From Deltaproteobacteria bacterium (GTDB taxonomy: Bacteria; Desulfobacterota; Desulfobulbia; Desulfobulbales; JAGXFP01), in assembly GCA_020056965.1 (NCBI GenBank), contig JAGVGT010000023.1, positions 1-64,000 of the forward strand: 64,000 nucleotides of DNA, written 5' to 3'. The first letter of the stretch is position 1; each line of letters opens with the position of its first letter. This document shows positions 1 through 9,313 of this stretch, one piece after another. The notes beneath the pieces are model-generated. The model saw only the letters and a program-made list of their open reading frames with translations, was not told where the DNA came from and made no database searches. The translations under genes were made by a program, and so were the position numbers.

Positions 1-72
1 AATGATGGGCACGCTACGCTTTGCCCATCCTACAAGATTATGCGATGGCTTTTCAACTTTAGGCACTTATCT

Positions 73-1401
73 ATGAGACTCTCCGAACATCGCTACCGCA
101 CTATCTCCTCGATCCGCAGCCAACTCCTGCTTCTGGAGCGCGTCCAGGCCGTGCGGCTGGGCGAGGTAGTGCGGGTGGTGGGGCCGGACGGCTCCGCCCA
201 GGAAGGCGAGGTGCTGTTGATCGAGGGCGATACCGTCCTGGTCCAGGTCTTCGGCGACTGCCAGGGCCTGGATCTGCGTCACTCGACGGTGATCTTCTCC
301 GACCAGGTCAAGCAGGCCCCGCTCACCCCCAATCTACTCAACCGGGTCTTCAACGGCTCCTTCGAGCCCCTGGACGACCTGCCACCGCCGGTGCCGGAGA
401 AGTGGGCGCGGATCACCGGCCGGCCCATGAACCCCACCAGCCGGGCCCGGCCCGAAGAGTTTATCGAGACCGGCTTTTCCGCCATCGACGGGTTGAACAC
501 CCTAGTCAAGGGACAGAAGCTGCCGATCTTTTCCTGCGCCGGGCTGCCGGCCAAGGAGATCGCCGCCGCCATCCTCAAAAACTGCACCCTGGCCGGCGGT
601 GAAGACAAGCAGGCCGTGGTCTTCGTCGCCCTGGGCCTCACCCACTACGAATATTCCTACTACATGGCCACCCTGGCCGCGGTGGAGACCAGCTTCGTGG
701 CCTTCATCAACCTGGCTTCCGACCCGGTGGTGGAGCGGCTTCTGGCCCCGCGCTTCGGGCTGACCGTCGCTGAGTATCTGGCCTTCGAGCTGGGGTTGGA
801 CGTGCTGGTGCTGATCACCGACATGACCAATTACTGCGACGCCCTGCGCGAGCTCTCCACCGCCCGCGAGGAGCTGCCCGGGCGACGCGGCTATCCTGGC
901 TATCTGTACTCGGACCTGGCCTCGCTCTTTGAACGGGCCGGCCGCTTGAAGAATCATCCCGGCTCGGTGACCATGCTGCCCATCGTCACCATGCCCGAGG
1001 ACGACATCACCCACCCGGTCCCCGACCTCACCGGCTACATCACCGAAGGGCAGATCGTCCTGCAGCGCGACCTGCACCGGCAGGGGATCTTTCCGCCGGT
1101 GGACGTGTTGCCCAGCCTGTCGCGTCTGATGCAGCAGGGCATCGGCGCAGAACGCACCCGCGCCGACCACCGGCAGGTCGCCAACCAACTCTACCGATAC
1201 TACGCCAAGGGTCGCGACCTGCGCGGCCTGGAGGCCATCGTCGGCCGCGACGGCATGGGCGCAGCCGACCTCAAGGTGCTGGAATTCGCCGAGGCCTTCG
1301 AAAGGGAGTTCATCCACCAGGGCGACAGCCGTCGCAACATCGCAACTACTCTAGACACCGGCCTGGGTCTGCTCAAGAAATTCGGACTGGAGGAGAGATG
1401 A
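73..1401 (+). CDS. atpB: V/A-type H+/Na+-transporting ATPase subunit B
   Basis: Full-length ATPase B-type protein (GFSAIDGLNTLVKGQKLPIFS, ITDMTNYCDALRE, PGYLYSDLASLFERAGR); overlaps the downstream D subunit. Start placed at MRLSEHRYRT. Confidence 0.93.
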   Translation: MRLSEHRYRTISSIRSQLLLLERVQAVRLGEVVRVVGPDGSAQEGEVLLIEGDTVLVQVFGDCQGLDLRHSTVIFSDQVKQAPLTPNLLNRVFNGSFEPLDDLPPPVPEKWARITGRPMNPTSRARPEEFIETGFSAIDGLNTLVKGQKLPIFSCAGLPAKEIAAAILKNCTLAGGEDKQAVVFVALGLTHYEYSYYMATLAAVETSFVAFINLASDPVVERLLAPRFGLTVAEYLAFELGLDVLVLITDMTNYCDALRELSTAREELPGRRGYPGYLYSDLASLFERAGRLKNHPGSVTMLPIVTMPEDDITHPVPDLTGYITEGQIVLQRDLHRQGIFPPVDVLPSLSRLMQQGIGAERTRADHRQVANQLYRYYAKGRDLRGLEAIVGRDGMGAADLKVLEFAEAFEREFIHQGDSRRNIATTLDTGLGLLKKFGLEER

Positions 1402-2030
1402 TCCATCCCAACCGCACCTATCTCCTGCAGCAGAAGGAGCGCAAGAAAACGGTGACCGGCAGCCTGGCCATCCTCAAGGCCCGGCGCCAGGCCCTGATCA
1501 TGGAGTTTCTTGCCTCGGCCAAACCCTTTCTCCTGAGCCGCCGCCAAATCAGCGGCGAATACCGCAAGGCGATCGAGGAGCTGCAGCTGGCCCAGGCCCA
1601 GGACAGCAAAAACAGTGTGGCCTCGGTGGCGGCGATCAGCGGCCGGGATATCGAGGTGACCATCGAACCCCGCAACATCCTCGGGGTGCGCTACAAGGAG
1701 GCCCTGATCGGTGAGGCCATTCGCAGTGGGGAAAAGGGATTCGCCTGCGATCCCGGCGCCACCGCCCCGGCCCTGGAAGAGGCGACCGAACGCTTCCGGG
1801 TGATCGTTGAGAACATGCTCAAATTTGCCGGTTTCGAGAGCAAGCTCAAGCGGTTGGCCCGGGATATCCGGTCGCTCTCCCGCAAGTCGCGGGTTCTCGA
1901 GCAGCGGGTGCTTCCCGAACTATCCCAAAACCTGCGCACGGCCGTGCAGTACATCGGCGAACGGGAACGGGAAGACCACTTCCGGCTCAAAAAGTTCAAG
2001 AATCTGAAAAGTGGGAAAGGGATTGGTTGA
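1398..2030 (+). CDS. atpD: V/A-type ATPase subunit D
   Basis: Coiled-coil D-subunit-like protein; ATGA overlap with subunit B. Confidence 0.85.
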   Translation: MIHPNRTYLLQQKERKKTVTGSLAILKARRQALIMEFLASAKPFLLSRRQISGEYRKAIEELQLAQAQDSKNSVASVAAISGRDIEVTIEPRNILGVRYKEALIGEAIRSGEKGFACDPGATAPALEEATERFRVIVENMLKFAGFESKLKRLARDIRSLSRKSRVLEQRVLPELSQNLRTAVQYIGEREREDHFRLKKFKNLKSGKGIG

Positions 2031-2083
2031 ACAGTCAGGAGTTGTTGGGTTCGCTGGGACCAATCCGTTTACCAGGAGGCAAT

Positions 2084-2524
2084 ATGGCATATGCGAATAT
2101 TCAAATGAAAAGCATTCTTTTCAGAAATACCGCCCTGCAATTTGTAATTTTTTTCATGATGATCTTATTAATCAGTAACCTCAATGCTATTGTTGATAGT
2201 TTTCTCCACCCCGAAATACCGTACTTCGATCAGGAACACTTGCTGGTGGGTGGGGCCACCGGTTTGGCCAGCACCATGCTGATTGGATTAATAATAATTT
2301 ACACCCGTTATCTGGAACAGGCTTTATTCAAAATCCAAGAATTAGAAGAATTTTTGCCAATCTGTGCCAGTTGTAAGAAAATCAGAGTCAAAGTTGCAAA
2401 TTCTCCTGACCAGGTGTATTGGCAATCTGTAGAACAGTATATTTCAGAGCATTCGCATTCCAAACTTACTCACAGCATTTGCCCGGAGTGCCTGAAAAAG
2501 CTCTATCCAGAATTTACCGATTAA
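2084..2524 (+). CDS. Small two-TM membrane protein with C-terminal Cys/His domain (LPICASCKKIR...YISEHSHSKLTHSICPECLKKLYPE)
   Basis: AGGAGG RBS before ATG at 2084; two hydrophobic segments; C-terminal CxxC...CPEC motif like the tail found on some PAS/response-regulator proteins. Confidence 0.6.
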   Translation: MAYANIQMKSILFRNTALQFVIFFMMILLISNLNAIVDSFLHPEIPYFDQEHLLVGGATGLASTMLIGLIIIYTRYLEQALFKIQELEEFLPICASCKKIRVKVANSPDQVYWQSVEQYISEHSHSKLTHSICPECLKKLYPEFTD

Positions 2525-2530
2525 AGGCTC

Positions 2531-2558
2531 CTGGTGGGGTCAAATCTTTAATATTGAC
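2531..2558. repeat. Left terminal inverted repeat of RAYT element (ctggtggggtcaaatctttaatattgac)
   Basis: Near-perfect reverse complement at 3560-3587. Confidence 0.85.
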
Positions 2559-2588
2559 AAAAAGGCGTTTAGCGCATAGAGGTGGAGC

Positions 2589-3578
2589 ATGGCACGCCCA
2601 CTACGCATCCAATTTCCCGGCGCTTTCTACCATATCACCAACCGGGGCAATGACCGGAAACCGATCTTCAAGGACGATGAAGACCGGCAGCGGTTTCTGG
2701 AAATCTTGGCCCAGTCCGTCACGACTTACCAGGTCGCGGTCCACGCTTACGTGCTGATGGCCAATCACTACCACTTGCTGGTGGAAACGCCCCTCGGCAA
2801 CCTCTCCGAATTCATGCGTCATTTCAATATCACCTACACCTCCCATTTCAATCGCCGCCATCACCGCTCAGGCCACCTTTTTCAGGGGCGCTATAATTCG
2901 GTTCTGATTGACCAGGAGGTCTATCTGGCGGCGGTGTCCAAGTACATCCATCTCAACCCGATCAAGGTTGGCGGCATCAAGAATCGGCCGGTGAAAGAAC
3001 AGCTGATCTACTTACAAGACTTCCCGTGGAGCAGCCTCCCAGGCTTTGTTAATGTCGCGAAAAGAAGTGATTTTGTCGATTACCGGCTGGTCTTGGCTGA
3101 TTCTGGCGGAGACACGGTGACCGGACGGAAGAATTACCGGCGGCAGCTGACCGAGACCTTGACTGCGGGGGTACCAATCAAAGAGAAGATCGTCGGGCAA
3201 AGCATCCTCGGCGAGGGAGATTTTGTCGCCCGGATTCGGGAGAAATTTGTGGGTACCTCCAAAAGCCGAGAGTTGCCGGCGATCAGGCAACTCCAAAGTT
3301 ATCTCGGCCAGAAGCAGATCCTGGACCTGATCGTCGCAGAGACGGGCAAGACAATGAAAGAGGTTTTGAACAGCCGGGGCGAGACCAGGCAACTGGCCAT
3401 GGATCTTCTCTATAGATATGGCGGGCTGAAAAACCAGGAGATCGGCGTCTTGATGAGTATCGACTACAGCACCGTCAGCCAGGGCCGGAAAAGACTGCGA
3501 GAGAAAATAGCCGAATCTCCGGCTATGGCCGCAGTGGTAGCAAGGGTGGAAAAGAGTTTGTCAGCAATAAAGATTTGA
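2589..3578 (+). mobile_element. REP-associated tyrosine (Y1/IS200-like) transposase with C-terminal DnaA domain IV-like helix-turn-helix
   Basis: MARPLRIQFPGAFYHITNRGNDRKPIF...HAYVLMANHYHLLVETP (HUH motif HYHLL); C-terminus TRQLAMDLLYRYGGLKNQEIGVLMSIDYSTVSQGRKRLREKI; flanked by IRs. Confidence 0.9.
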
Positions 3579-3587
3579 CCCCACCAG
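3560..3587. repeat. Right terminal inverted repeat of RAYT element (gtcagcaataaagatttgaccccaccag)
   Basis: Reverse complement of 2531-2558 with about 3 mismatches; contains the transposase stop codon. Confidence 0.85.
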
Positions 3588-3837
3588 AGTTGTTCTGAAA
3601 CGATGGGAGGTGGTTGCTTCAATGTATAACAGAAGACCGCCAGCGGTTTAAAATGTTTTTATTGCCGAAAAAGCTTGAAATTTTATTGACTTATCGCTAC
3701 TCAAAATATTTAATGCTTTAAAATTGCCAGTGATATCCAATGTTTTGGCAGCATTGCACTTATTAATTATAAAAGCCAACTGGTTATAACGAAAAATTGT
3801 TGCGTTATAACATCCAATTAATTCGAGAGGTATCGTG

Positions 3838-5616
3838 ATGCGTTGCACAAAGTGTAGCTTCATCTCTTTTGATGATCTTTCGGCTTGTGCCAAATGCGCG
3901 AGCGATCTTTCCAACTTGTCTAAAGAGCTGAACGGTACGTGTACTGAAACCCGGCAGGAGTTCTTCCTGGGCAGTGCCATCCAAACGCCAGGTCTGGATG
4001 AAGATACTTTTTCCGATTCGCAGATGCTTCCGCCCATCAATCAAAGTGATATGAATTTTGATGACACCAGCACCGGGGGTTTTTCTCCCCTTTCTGCTTC
4101 TTCATCGGACGCAGCGGGGTATGATTTCGATGACAGCGTAGGTATTGCTTCTGAAGATGATGTTGCGATTGAGTTGGGTGATATTATGCCCATAGATTTT
4201 GAGCAACTTGATTCTGATTCAGTTTTGGCGGGAGGGACTTTAGAGCATAACGAATCCCTGAATTTTGATAACTTCAACTTTGATTTGGACAAAACCGAGA
4301 GCGTTTCATTACCAACTGATCAAGAAATTGATCTTGATTTAACTGCTGATTTTGTCGAATCCGGCGAACATTTTCAGTTCGATGGCGATCTTTCTGATAT
4401 CGATATTGGTGATTTATCCCAAGATTTACCAGTTGTCTTGGCTGATGGAGATTCTTCGCCGGATCAGGCCTTATCTGATGTTCCTGATAAATTTTCAGAG
4501 CATGAAGATTTTGATTTTGACCCGGAATTATTTGAACAACTTGCCGACACAAGTGCCAATAATAGTTTTGACGAGACCACTTCGTTGAATCCTGATGTGG
4601 GTCTGAATGAAACCCAAATTTCATTTCTTTCGGCTGGAGATGAGCAGCTTGCCCCTCTCGACCTAGATGAATCACTTGTTGCCGAACTTGCCGGCCCCTC
4701 CTCTCCGGATCACTCCGGAGAGTTCTCGCTGGATTATTCCGATGATCATTCGGCTTCGGGAGATTTTGAGCTTGATGCGGCGTTGGTGGCCGAGCTGGCA
4801 AGTGGTGATGAGGTCGTCGCTGCCAATAGTACGGAGGATATTCCCCCGGTCACCGAAAGCCTCTCTGCCGATACCGTTGAGTTTGAGAGTCCACTAGAAT
4901 TTTCGCATGGTTCCACTGAAAATGAGCCTTTATCATTTGACCAAGTCGAAGACTTGACTGGAGATTTCCCTTCGTTGCACGAAGAAGACGATACCGTGCT
5001 CTCCGGATTGGATTTGGCTGATATCGATGTTTCCGATCTTTTGGACCCCTCGGACAAAGTACCCACTGTTGCTGGCGATGACGGCCTGAATCAACCGGGT
5101 GACTGGTCCGTGGAGTCGGCGCCTCGTCCCTCTTCGGTTGACGATACGATCCGCGAGGAGGGCGCCAGTCGCGAGTCCGACCAACTGGATATTCACGTTG
5201 ATGATGAGGTTGCCTTGGAGTTTGACGAGGAGCTTCTGAGCGAAGACTCGGAAGGACTCGATGACACTACAAAGTCTGATCTTGATGCCACGACCGGAGA
5301 ATTTAATATACCCGAAGGCAATACGCCCCAAGACTTTAGCTCTTCGTTCCTTGATGACACCTTTAGGGATGGCGAGTCAAACGATGCCTCGTTTGTTGCT
5401 TCGGAAGAAGAGTTGGCCGACGATATTCTCGATGAAGTGCTGGTCCTTGATGACGCCGCTATGGATGAGGATTTGCCGGTGGATATCGATGCCTTGGCCC
5501 TGGATGCGGATTTTGAGGCCTTTCTTAATAAGACAGCCAAAGGTGATAATCTTCCGGAAATCGAACTGATTGCCGATGATGATGACGAGGATGGTCCTCC
5601 GGATCTTCCCAGCTGA
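3838..5616 (+). CDS. Hypothetical protein: N-terminal zinc-ribbon-like CxxC...CxxC and long Asp/Glu/Ser-rich low-complexity region
   Basis: MRCTKCSFISFDDLSACAKCASDL followed by about 550 residues of acidic, repetitive sequence. Confidence 0.75.
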   Translation: MRCTKCSFISFDDLSACAKCASDLSNLSKELNGTCTETRQEFFLGSAIQTPGLDEDTFSDSQMLPPINQSDMNFDDTSTGGFSPLSASSSDAAGYDFDDSVGIASEDDVAIELGDIMPIDFEQLDSDSVLAGGTLEHNESLNFDNFNFDLDKTESVSLPTDQEIDLDLTADFVESGEHFQFDGDLSDIDIGDLSQDLPVVLADGDSSPDQALSDVPDKFSEHEDFDFDPELFEQLADTSANNSFDETTSLNPDVGLNETQISFLSAGDEQLAPLDLDESLVAELAGPSSPDHSGEFSLDYSDDHSASGDFELDAALVAELASGDEVVAANSTEDIPPVTESLSADTVEFESPLEFSHGSTENEPLSFDQVEDLTGDFPSLHEEDDTVLSGLDLADIDVSDLLDPSDKVPTVAGDDGLNQPGDWSVESAPRPSSVDDTIREEGASRESDQLDIHVDDEVALEFDEELLSEDSEGLDDTTKSDLDATTGEFNIPEGNTPQDFSSSFLDDTFRDGESNDASFVASEEELADDILDEVLVLDDAAMDEDLPVDIDALALDADFEAFLNKTAKGDNLPEIELIADDDDEDGPPDLPS

Positions 5617-5709
5617 ATTAGGCAATAGCTCAGCCCAATACTTTGTCTTTGACCAATTGAGTGATTCTGCTCTTGGACGCGGCAGGGATGCCGCGACCTG
5701 AGCGGGGTA

Positions 5710-5758
5710 GAAATGAAAAGGGCCGGTGGGGAAATCCCCATCGGCCCTTTTTCATTTC
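5710..5758. terminator. Bidirectional rho-independent terminator between convergent genes
   Basis: aaatgaaaagggccggtggggaaatccccatcggccctttttcattt: long perfect-like stem with A/T flanks. Confidence 0.85.
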
Positions 5759-5771
5759 GAGGCTGGCCGGT

Positions 5772-7118
5772 TCAGCAGATCTTCGGCAACCGTTTGGTGG
5801 CCTCGGCGATGGCCTCAGCCGGATACTCGTAATTTGACAGCGCCCCGGCGTGGTATTGCTCGTAGCTGGCCAGATCGAGCAACCCGTGCCCGGAGAGGTT
5901 GAAGAGAATGGTCTTGGGCTCGTTTAAGTCCTTGGTGGCCTCCATGATCGCCGCCCGGATCGCGTGGCACGACTCCGGGGCCGGGATGATCCCCTCGGTC
6001 TTGGCGAAGAGCACGCCGGCCTCGAAGCATTCCAACTGATGCAGGGCCATTACCTCGATGACCTTCTCACGGTAGAGGGCGCTGACGATCGGCGACATGC
6101 CGTGGTAGCGCAAGCCACCGGCGTGGATGCCGGGCGGGATGAAGTCGTGACCCAGGGTGTACATCTGCATCATCGGGGTGCGCTTGGAGAGATCGCCGAA
6201 GTCGTAGGCGTAAACCCCCCGGGTCATTGAGGGGCAGGAGGCCGGCTCGACCCCAAGCAGACGGATCTTCTTGCCGTTCAATTTATCAGGCACGAAGGGG
6301 TTGGCGATGCCGGCAAAGTTGGAGCCGCCGCCGCAGCAGCCGATCACCACGTCGGGATAATCGCCGACCATGGCCAGCTGCTTCTTGGCCTCCAGGCCGA
6401 TGATGGTCTGGTGCAGACAGACGTGGTTCAACACCGAGCCCAGGGCGTAATTGGTGCCGGGATGGGAAACGGTATCCTCCAGGGCCTCGCTGATGGCGAT
6501 ACCCAGCGAACCGGGCGAGTTCGGGTCTTTGGCCAGGATCGACTGGCCGGTGGGGGTGAGCTTACTGGGGCTGGCCACCACCTCGGCGCCAAAGGTATGC
6601 ATCATCGCCTTGCGGTAGGGCTTCTGGTCGAAGGAGATCTTGACCATATAGACCATGCACTCCATGCCGAACTTCTGGGTGGCAAAGGAGAGGGCGCTGC
6701 CCCACTGGCCGGCGCCGGTCTCGGTGGCCAGCCGGTGGATGCCGGCCTGTTGGTTGTAGTAGGCCTGGGGTACGCTGCTGTTGGTCTTGTGGCTGCCAGA
6801 GGGCGAAACGCTTTCGTTCTTGAAGTAAATCTTGGCCTTGGTGCCCAGGGCCTTTTCCAGAAAGGTAGCCCGGACCAGCGGCGAGGGGCGCCAGATTGCG
6901 AAGATATCCTGCACGGCCTGGGGGATGTCGATCCAGGGGTTGGGGCTCATCTCCTGCTCAAGCAGAGCGCCGGGGAAGATCGCCAACAATTTTTCCGGGG
7001 CCATGGGCTGGTTGTTCTCCGGGTCCAGCGGCGGCTGCAGACCGTTGGGGATGTCGGGCAGAACGTTGTACCATTGGGTAATACGATCCTCGTAAGGCAG
7101 TAAGATCTGCTTGCTCAT
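5772..7118 (-). CDS. trpB: Tryptophan synthase beta chain, TrpB2-type
   Basis: [45 protein letters not shown]; long TrpB2-like N-terminus. Confidence 0.93.
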   Translation of the reverse strand: MSKQILLPYEDRITQWYNVLPDIPNGLQPPLDPENNQPMAPEKLLAIFPGALLEQEMSPNPWIDIPQAVQDIFAIWRPSPLVRATFLEKALGTKAKIYFKNESVSPSGSHKTNSSVPQAYYNQQAGIHRLATETGAGQWGSALSFATQKFGMECMVYMVKISFDQKPYRKAMMHTFGAEVVASPSKLTPTGQSILAKDPNSPGSLGIAISEALEDTVSHPGTNYALGSVLNHVCLHQTIIGLEAKKQLAMVGDYPDVVIGCCGGGSNFAGIANPFVPDKLNGKKIRLLGVEPASCPSMTRGVYAYDFGDLSKRTPMMQMYTLGHDFIPPGIHAGGLRYHGMSPIVSALYREKVIEVMALHQLECFEAGVLFAKTEGIIPAPESCHAIRAAIMEATKDLNEPKTILFNLSGHGLLDLASYEQYHAGALSNYEYPAEAIAEATKRLPKIC

Positions 7119-7383
7119 GGGAACCTCGTCGATGGTTGGCGGTTGGTAAGGGGCTCGACTGAAATAGACAATCGTTATTCTTTAAAAGCCACGACCGGTG
7201 AAGTCAAGGATAAGTAAAAGGGCCGAGCCTAAAGTTACGAGGAGCTGAGGTTGAGCGAGCAAGGGCGGCCGGCACAACATGGCTCTGGCATTTCGCCGAC
7301 TACATGGTAAATTCCTCCCACATTGCCACAGCATCAAGCGTCAGCTTCCGGCCCCTTAACCTTAATACCGCAGGTACTTTCCC

Positions 7384-8178
7384 ATGCCCGGCATCATCGA
7401 CTTTCACGCCCACGCCTTCCCCGACCCGGTGGCCGCCGCCGCCGTACCGGCCCTGGCCGAAAAGGGCCAGGTCAGCCCCTGCCTAGACGGACGCATCGAT
7501 ACGCTTTTGGCCGCCATGGATCAAGCCGAGGTGGAAAAATCGGTGCTCTGCTCCATCGCTACCCGGCCCGGCCAATTCGAGTCGATCCTCAACTGGTCCA
7601 AAGCGATCCGCTCGGCGCGGATTATCCCCTTTCCCTCCTTCCATCCCGAATCCCCCGAGGCCCTGGCGCACATCGAGACCATCCGCGCCGAGGGCTTCCG
7701 GGGCATCAAGATGCATCCCTACTACCAGAACTTCGAGATCGACGAAGAGCGACTCTTCCCATTCTACGAGGCAATGAGCGCGGCGGGGCTGGTACTGGTC
7801 ATGCACACCGGCTTCGATATCGGCTTTCCCCGGGCGCGCATCGCCGGGCCGGACCGGATCGCCCGGGTGCTCGACCGCTTCCCGGACCTGAAGTTCGTCG
7901 CCACCCATCTGGGGGCCTGGGAGATGTGGGACGAGGTCGAGGAACTGTTGACCGGGCGCCGGGTCTATATGGATATCTCCTTCTCCCTCCAATTCCTGGC
8001 CCCCAAAAAAGCCCGGGACATGCTGCTCTCCCATCCGGCCGACCGGATCCTCTTCGGCAGCGATTCACCCTGGGCCTGCCAGGAGGAGGTGGTGCGGCTG
8101 GTCAAGACCTTGGAACTGGGAGAGGAACGGGAAGAACGGCTTTTCCGGGCTAATGCCCTGGAATTGCTGGGCTTATAA
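7384..8178 (+). CDS. Amidohydrolase family (TIM-barrel) metal-dependent hydrolase
   Basis: MPGIIDFHAHAFPD; GIKMHPYYQNF; LFGSDSPW motifs of the amidohydrolase_2 family. Confidence 0.85.
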   Translation: MPGIIDFHAHAFPDPVAAAAVPALAEKGQVSPCLDGRIDTLLAAMDQAEVEKSVLCSIATRPGQFESILNWSKAIRSARIIPFPSFHPESPEALAHIETIRAEGFRGIKMHPYYQNFEIDEERLFPFYEAMSAAGLVLVMHTGFDIGFPRARIAGPDRIARVLDRFPDLKFVATHLGAWEMWDEVEELLTGRRVYMDISFSLQFLAPKKARDMLLSHPADRILFGSDSPWACQEEVVRLVKTLELGEEREERLFRANALELLGL

Positions 8179-8429
8179 GGAGAATTGGCAGCGGAAACAA
8201 TTTTTTCGACCTGAACCGGAAGGGGTTACCTTACGGAAATATACTGCTTATTGTACAAGTCAAAGCAGATGCCGCTGGTCGGCAGAGTAGCCATGAATTC
8301 CGCAACCTGCGTCACTCGCTGCTCCACCTGCCGAGTGGAAGGCAGCCAAGAAGTTGCTTGAAGAGTACGCCAGTTCGCTGGGTTGCAGTGCCGGACTGGT
8401 CAATAGGGAACGGGAATTGCCTGATTTCC

Positions 8430-8516
8430 GCAACCCTTCACCCCGCCAAGGGGGCTTTTGCTGATCGCCCTGCAGGACAGCGAGACGGCGGGAGTGGTAA
8501 GGGGTGAAGGAGTTGC
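8430..8516. repeat. Intergenic inverted repeat (gcaacccttcacccc / ggggtgaaggagttgc)
   Basis: 15/16 matching arms at 8430-8444 and 8501-8516. Confidence 0.5.
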
Positions 8517-8618
8517 CGGAAGCACCGGGCAGGGACAATGGTAGTCTGGGCAACCCAGACCATTCCCGGCGCCTTCGGCTTGGAATAACCTTCGCCTGAA
8601 CCAGGCTCCACTCCGCCT

Positions 8619-9263
8619 TTACTCGTGCTGATTCTGGTGCCCTTCTTCCGCATGGGCAGCTTCGCCACCCTCGCCGTGATGGCCGCCGGCCGCGGCAATT
8701 GCGACATGGACGCCTTCGACATAGTGCAGATAGGTGACATAGGCCTCAACGTACTCGCGCCCGGCCGCCACATTCTTGTCTTTGTTCTTCCCGGCAACCA
8801 CGACCCGGTTGAACCTCTCCCGGATAGCCGCCGCCAAATGCTGGCTGACCATCCCGATCAGCTCTTCCGCCGAACCGCTGGCCAGGGTCTGGTCGGCCAT
8901 GGCGGCAAGCGGTTCGACCGCTTCGTCCTTGATGCCGGTGTAGGGGGCACCCTCACCAGCCCGGTGCAACCGGATCAGGGTTTCCAGAAAGTGCTGGTCG
9001 GCCAGCGCCTTGGCCTCGCCACCCTTGGCCCGGACCGCCACCGCCTGGGCAAAAGCCCGCCGAATCTCCGCCTCGTTGTCGGCCTTGACCCACTTGAGAA
9101 TGGGGGTTACCTCGCCCTTCTCGAGGGCGGCGCGGGCCTCGGGAATCACCGGCCCTCCCATGGTGTCGCAATGGGCCTGCACGTTGGCGGCGAGAAGAGC
9201 GGCCAGGCCGGTCGCCATCATTACCGCGGTTAGGGTTCGGCTGAATTTATTGCGTCTGTTCAT
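8619..9263 (-). CDS. Secreted DUF6448-like protein with His-rich C-terminus
   Basis: Signal peptide; HCDTMGGPV, IRLHRAGEGAPYTGIK, AYVTYLHYVEGV resemble DUF6448; tail HHGEGGEAAHAEEGHQNQHE. Confidence 0.6.
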   Translation of the reverse strand: MNRRNKFSRTLTAVMMATGLAALLAANVQAHCDTMGGPVIPEARAALEKGEVTPILKWVKADNEAEIRRAFAQAVAVRAKGGEAKALADQHFLETLIRLHRAGEGAPYTGIKDEAVEPLAAMADQTLASGSAEELIGMVSQHLAAAIRERFNRVVVAGKNKDKNVAAGREYVEAYVTYLHYVEGVHVAIAAAGGHHGEGGEAAHAEEGHQNQHE

Positions 9264-9313
9264 GGGTAGTTCCTCCTTGGGATTGCAATCATTTTAGGCT
9301 GTGGATTTGCTTA

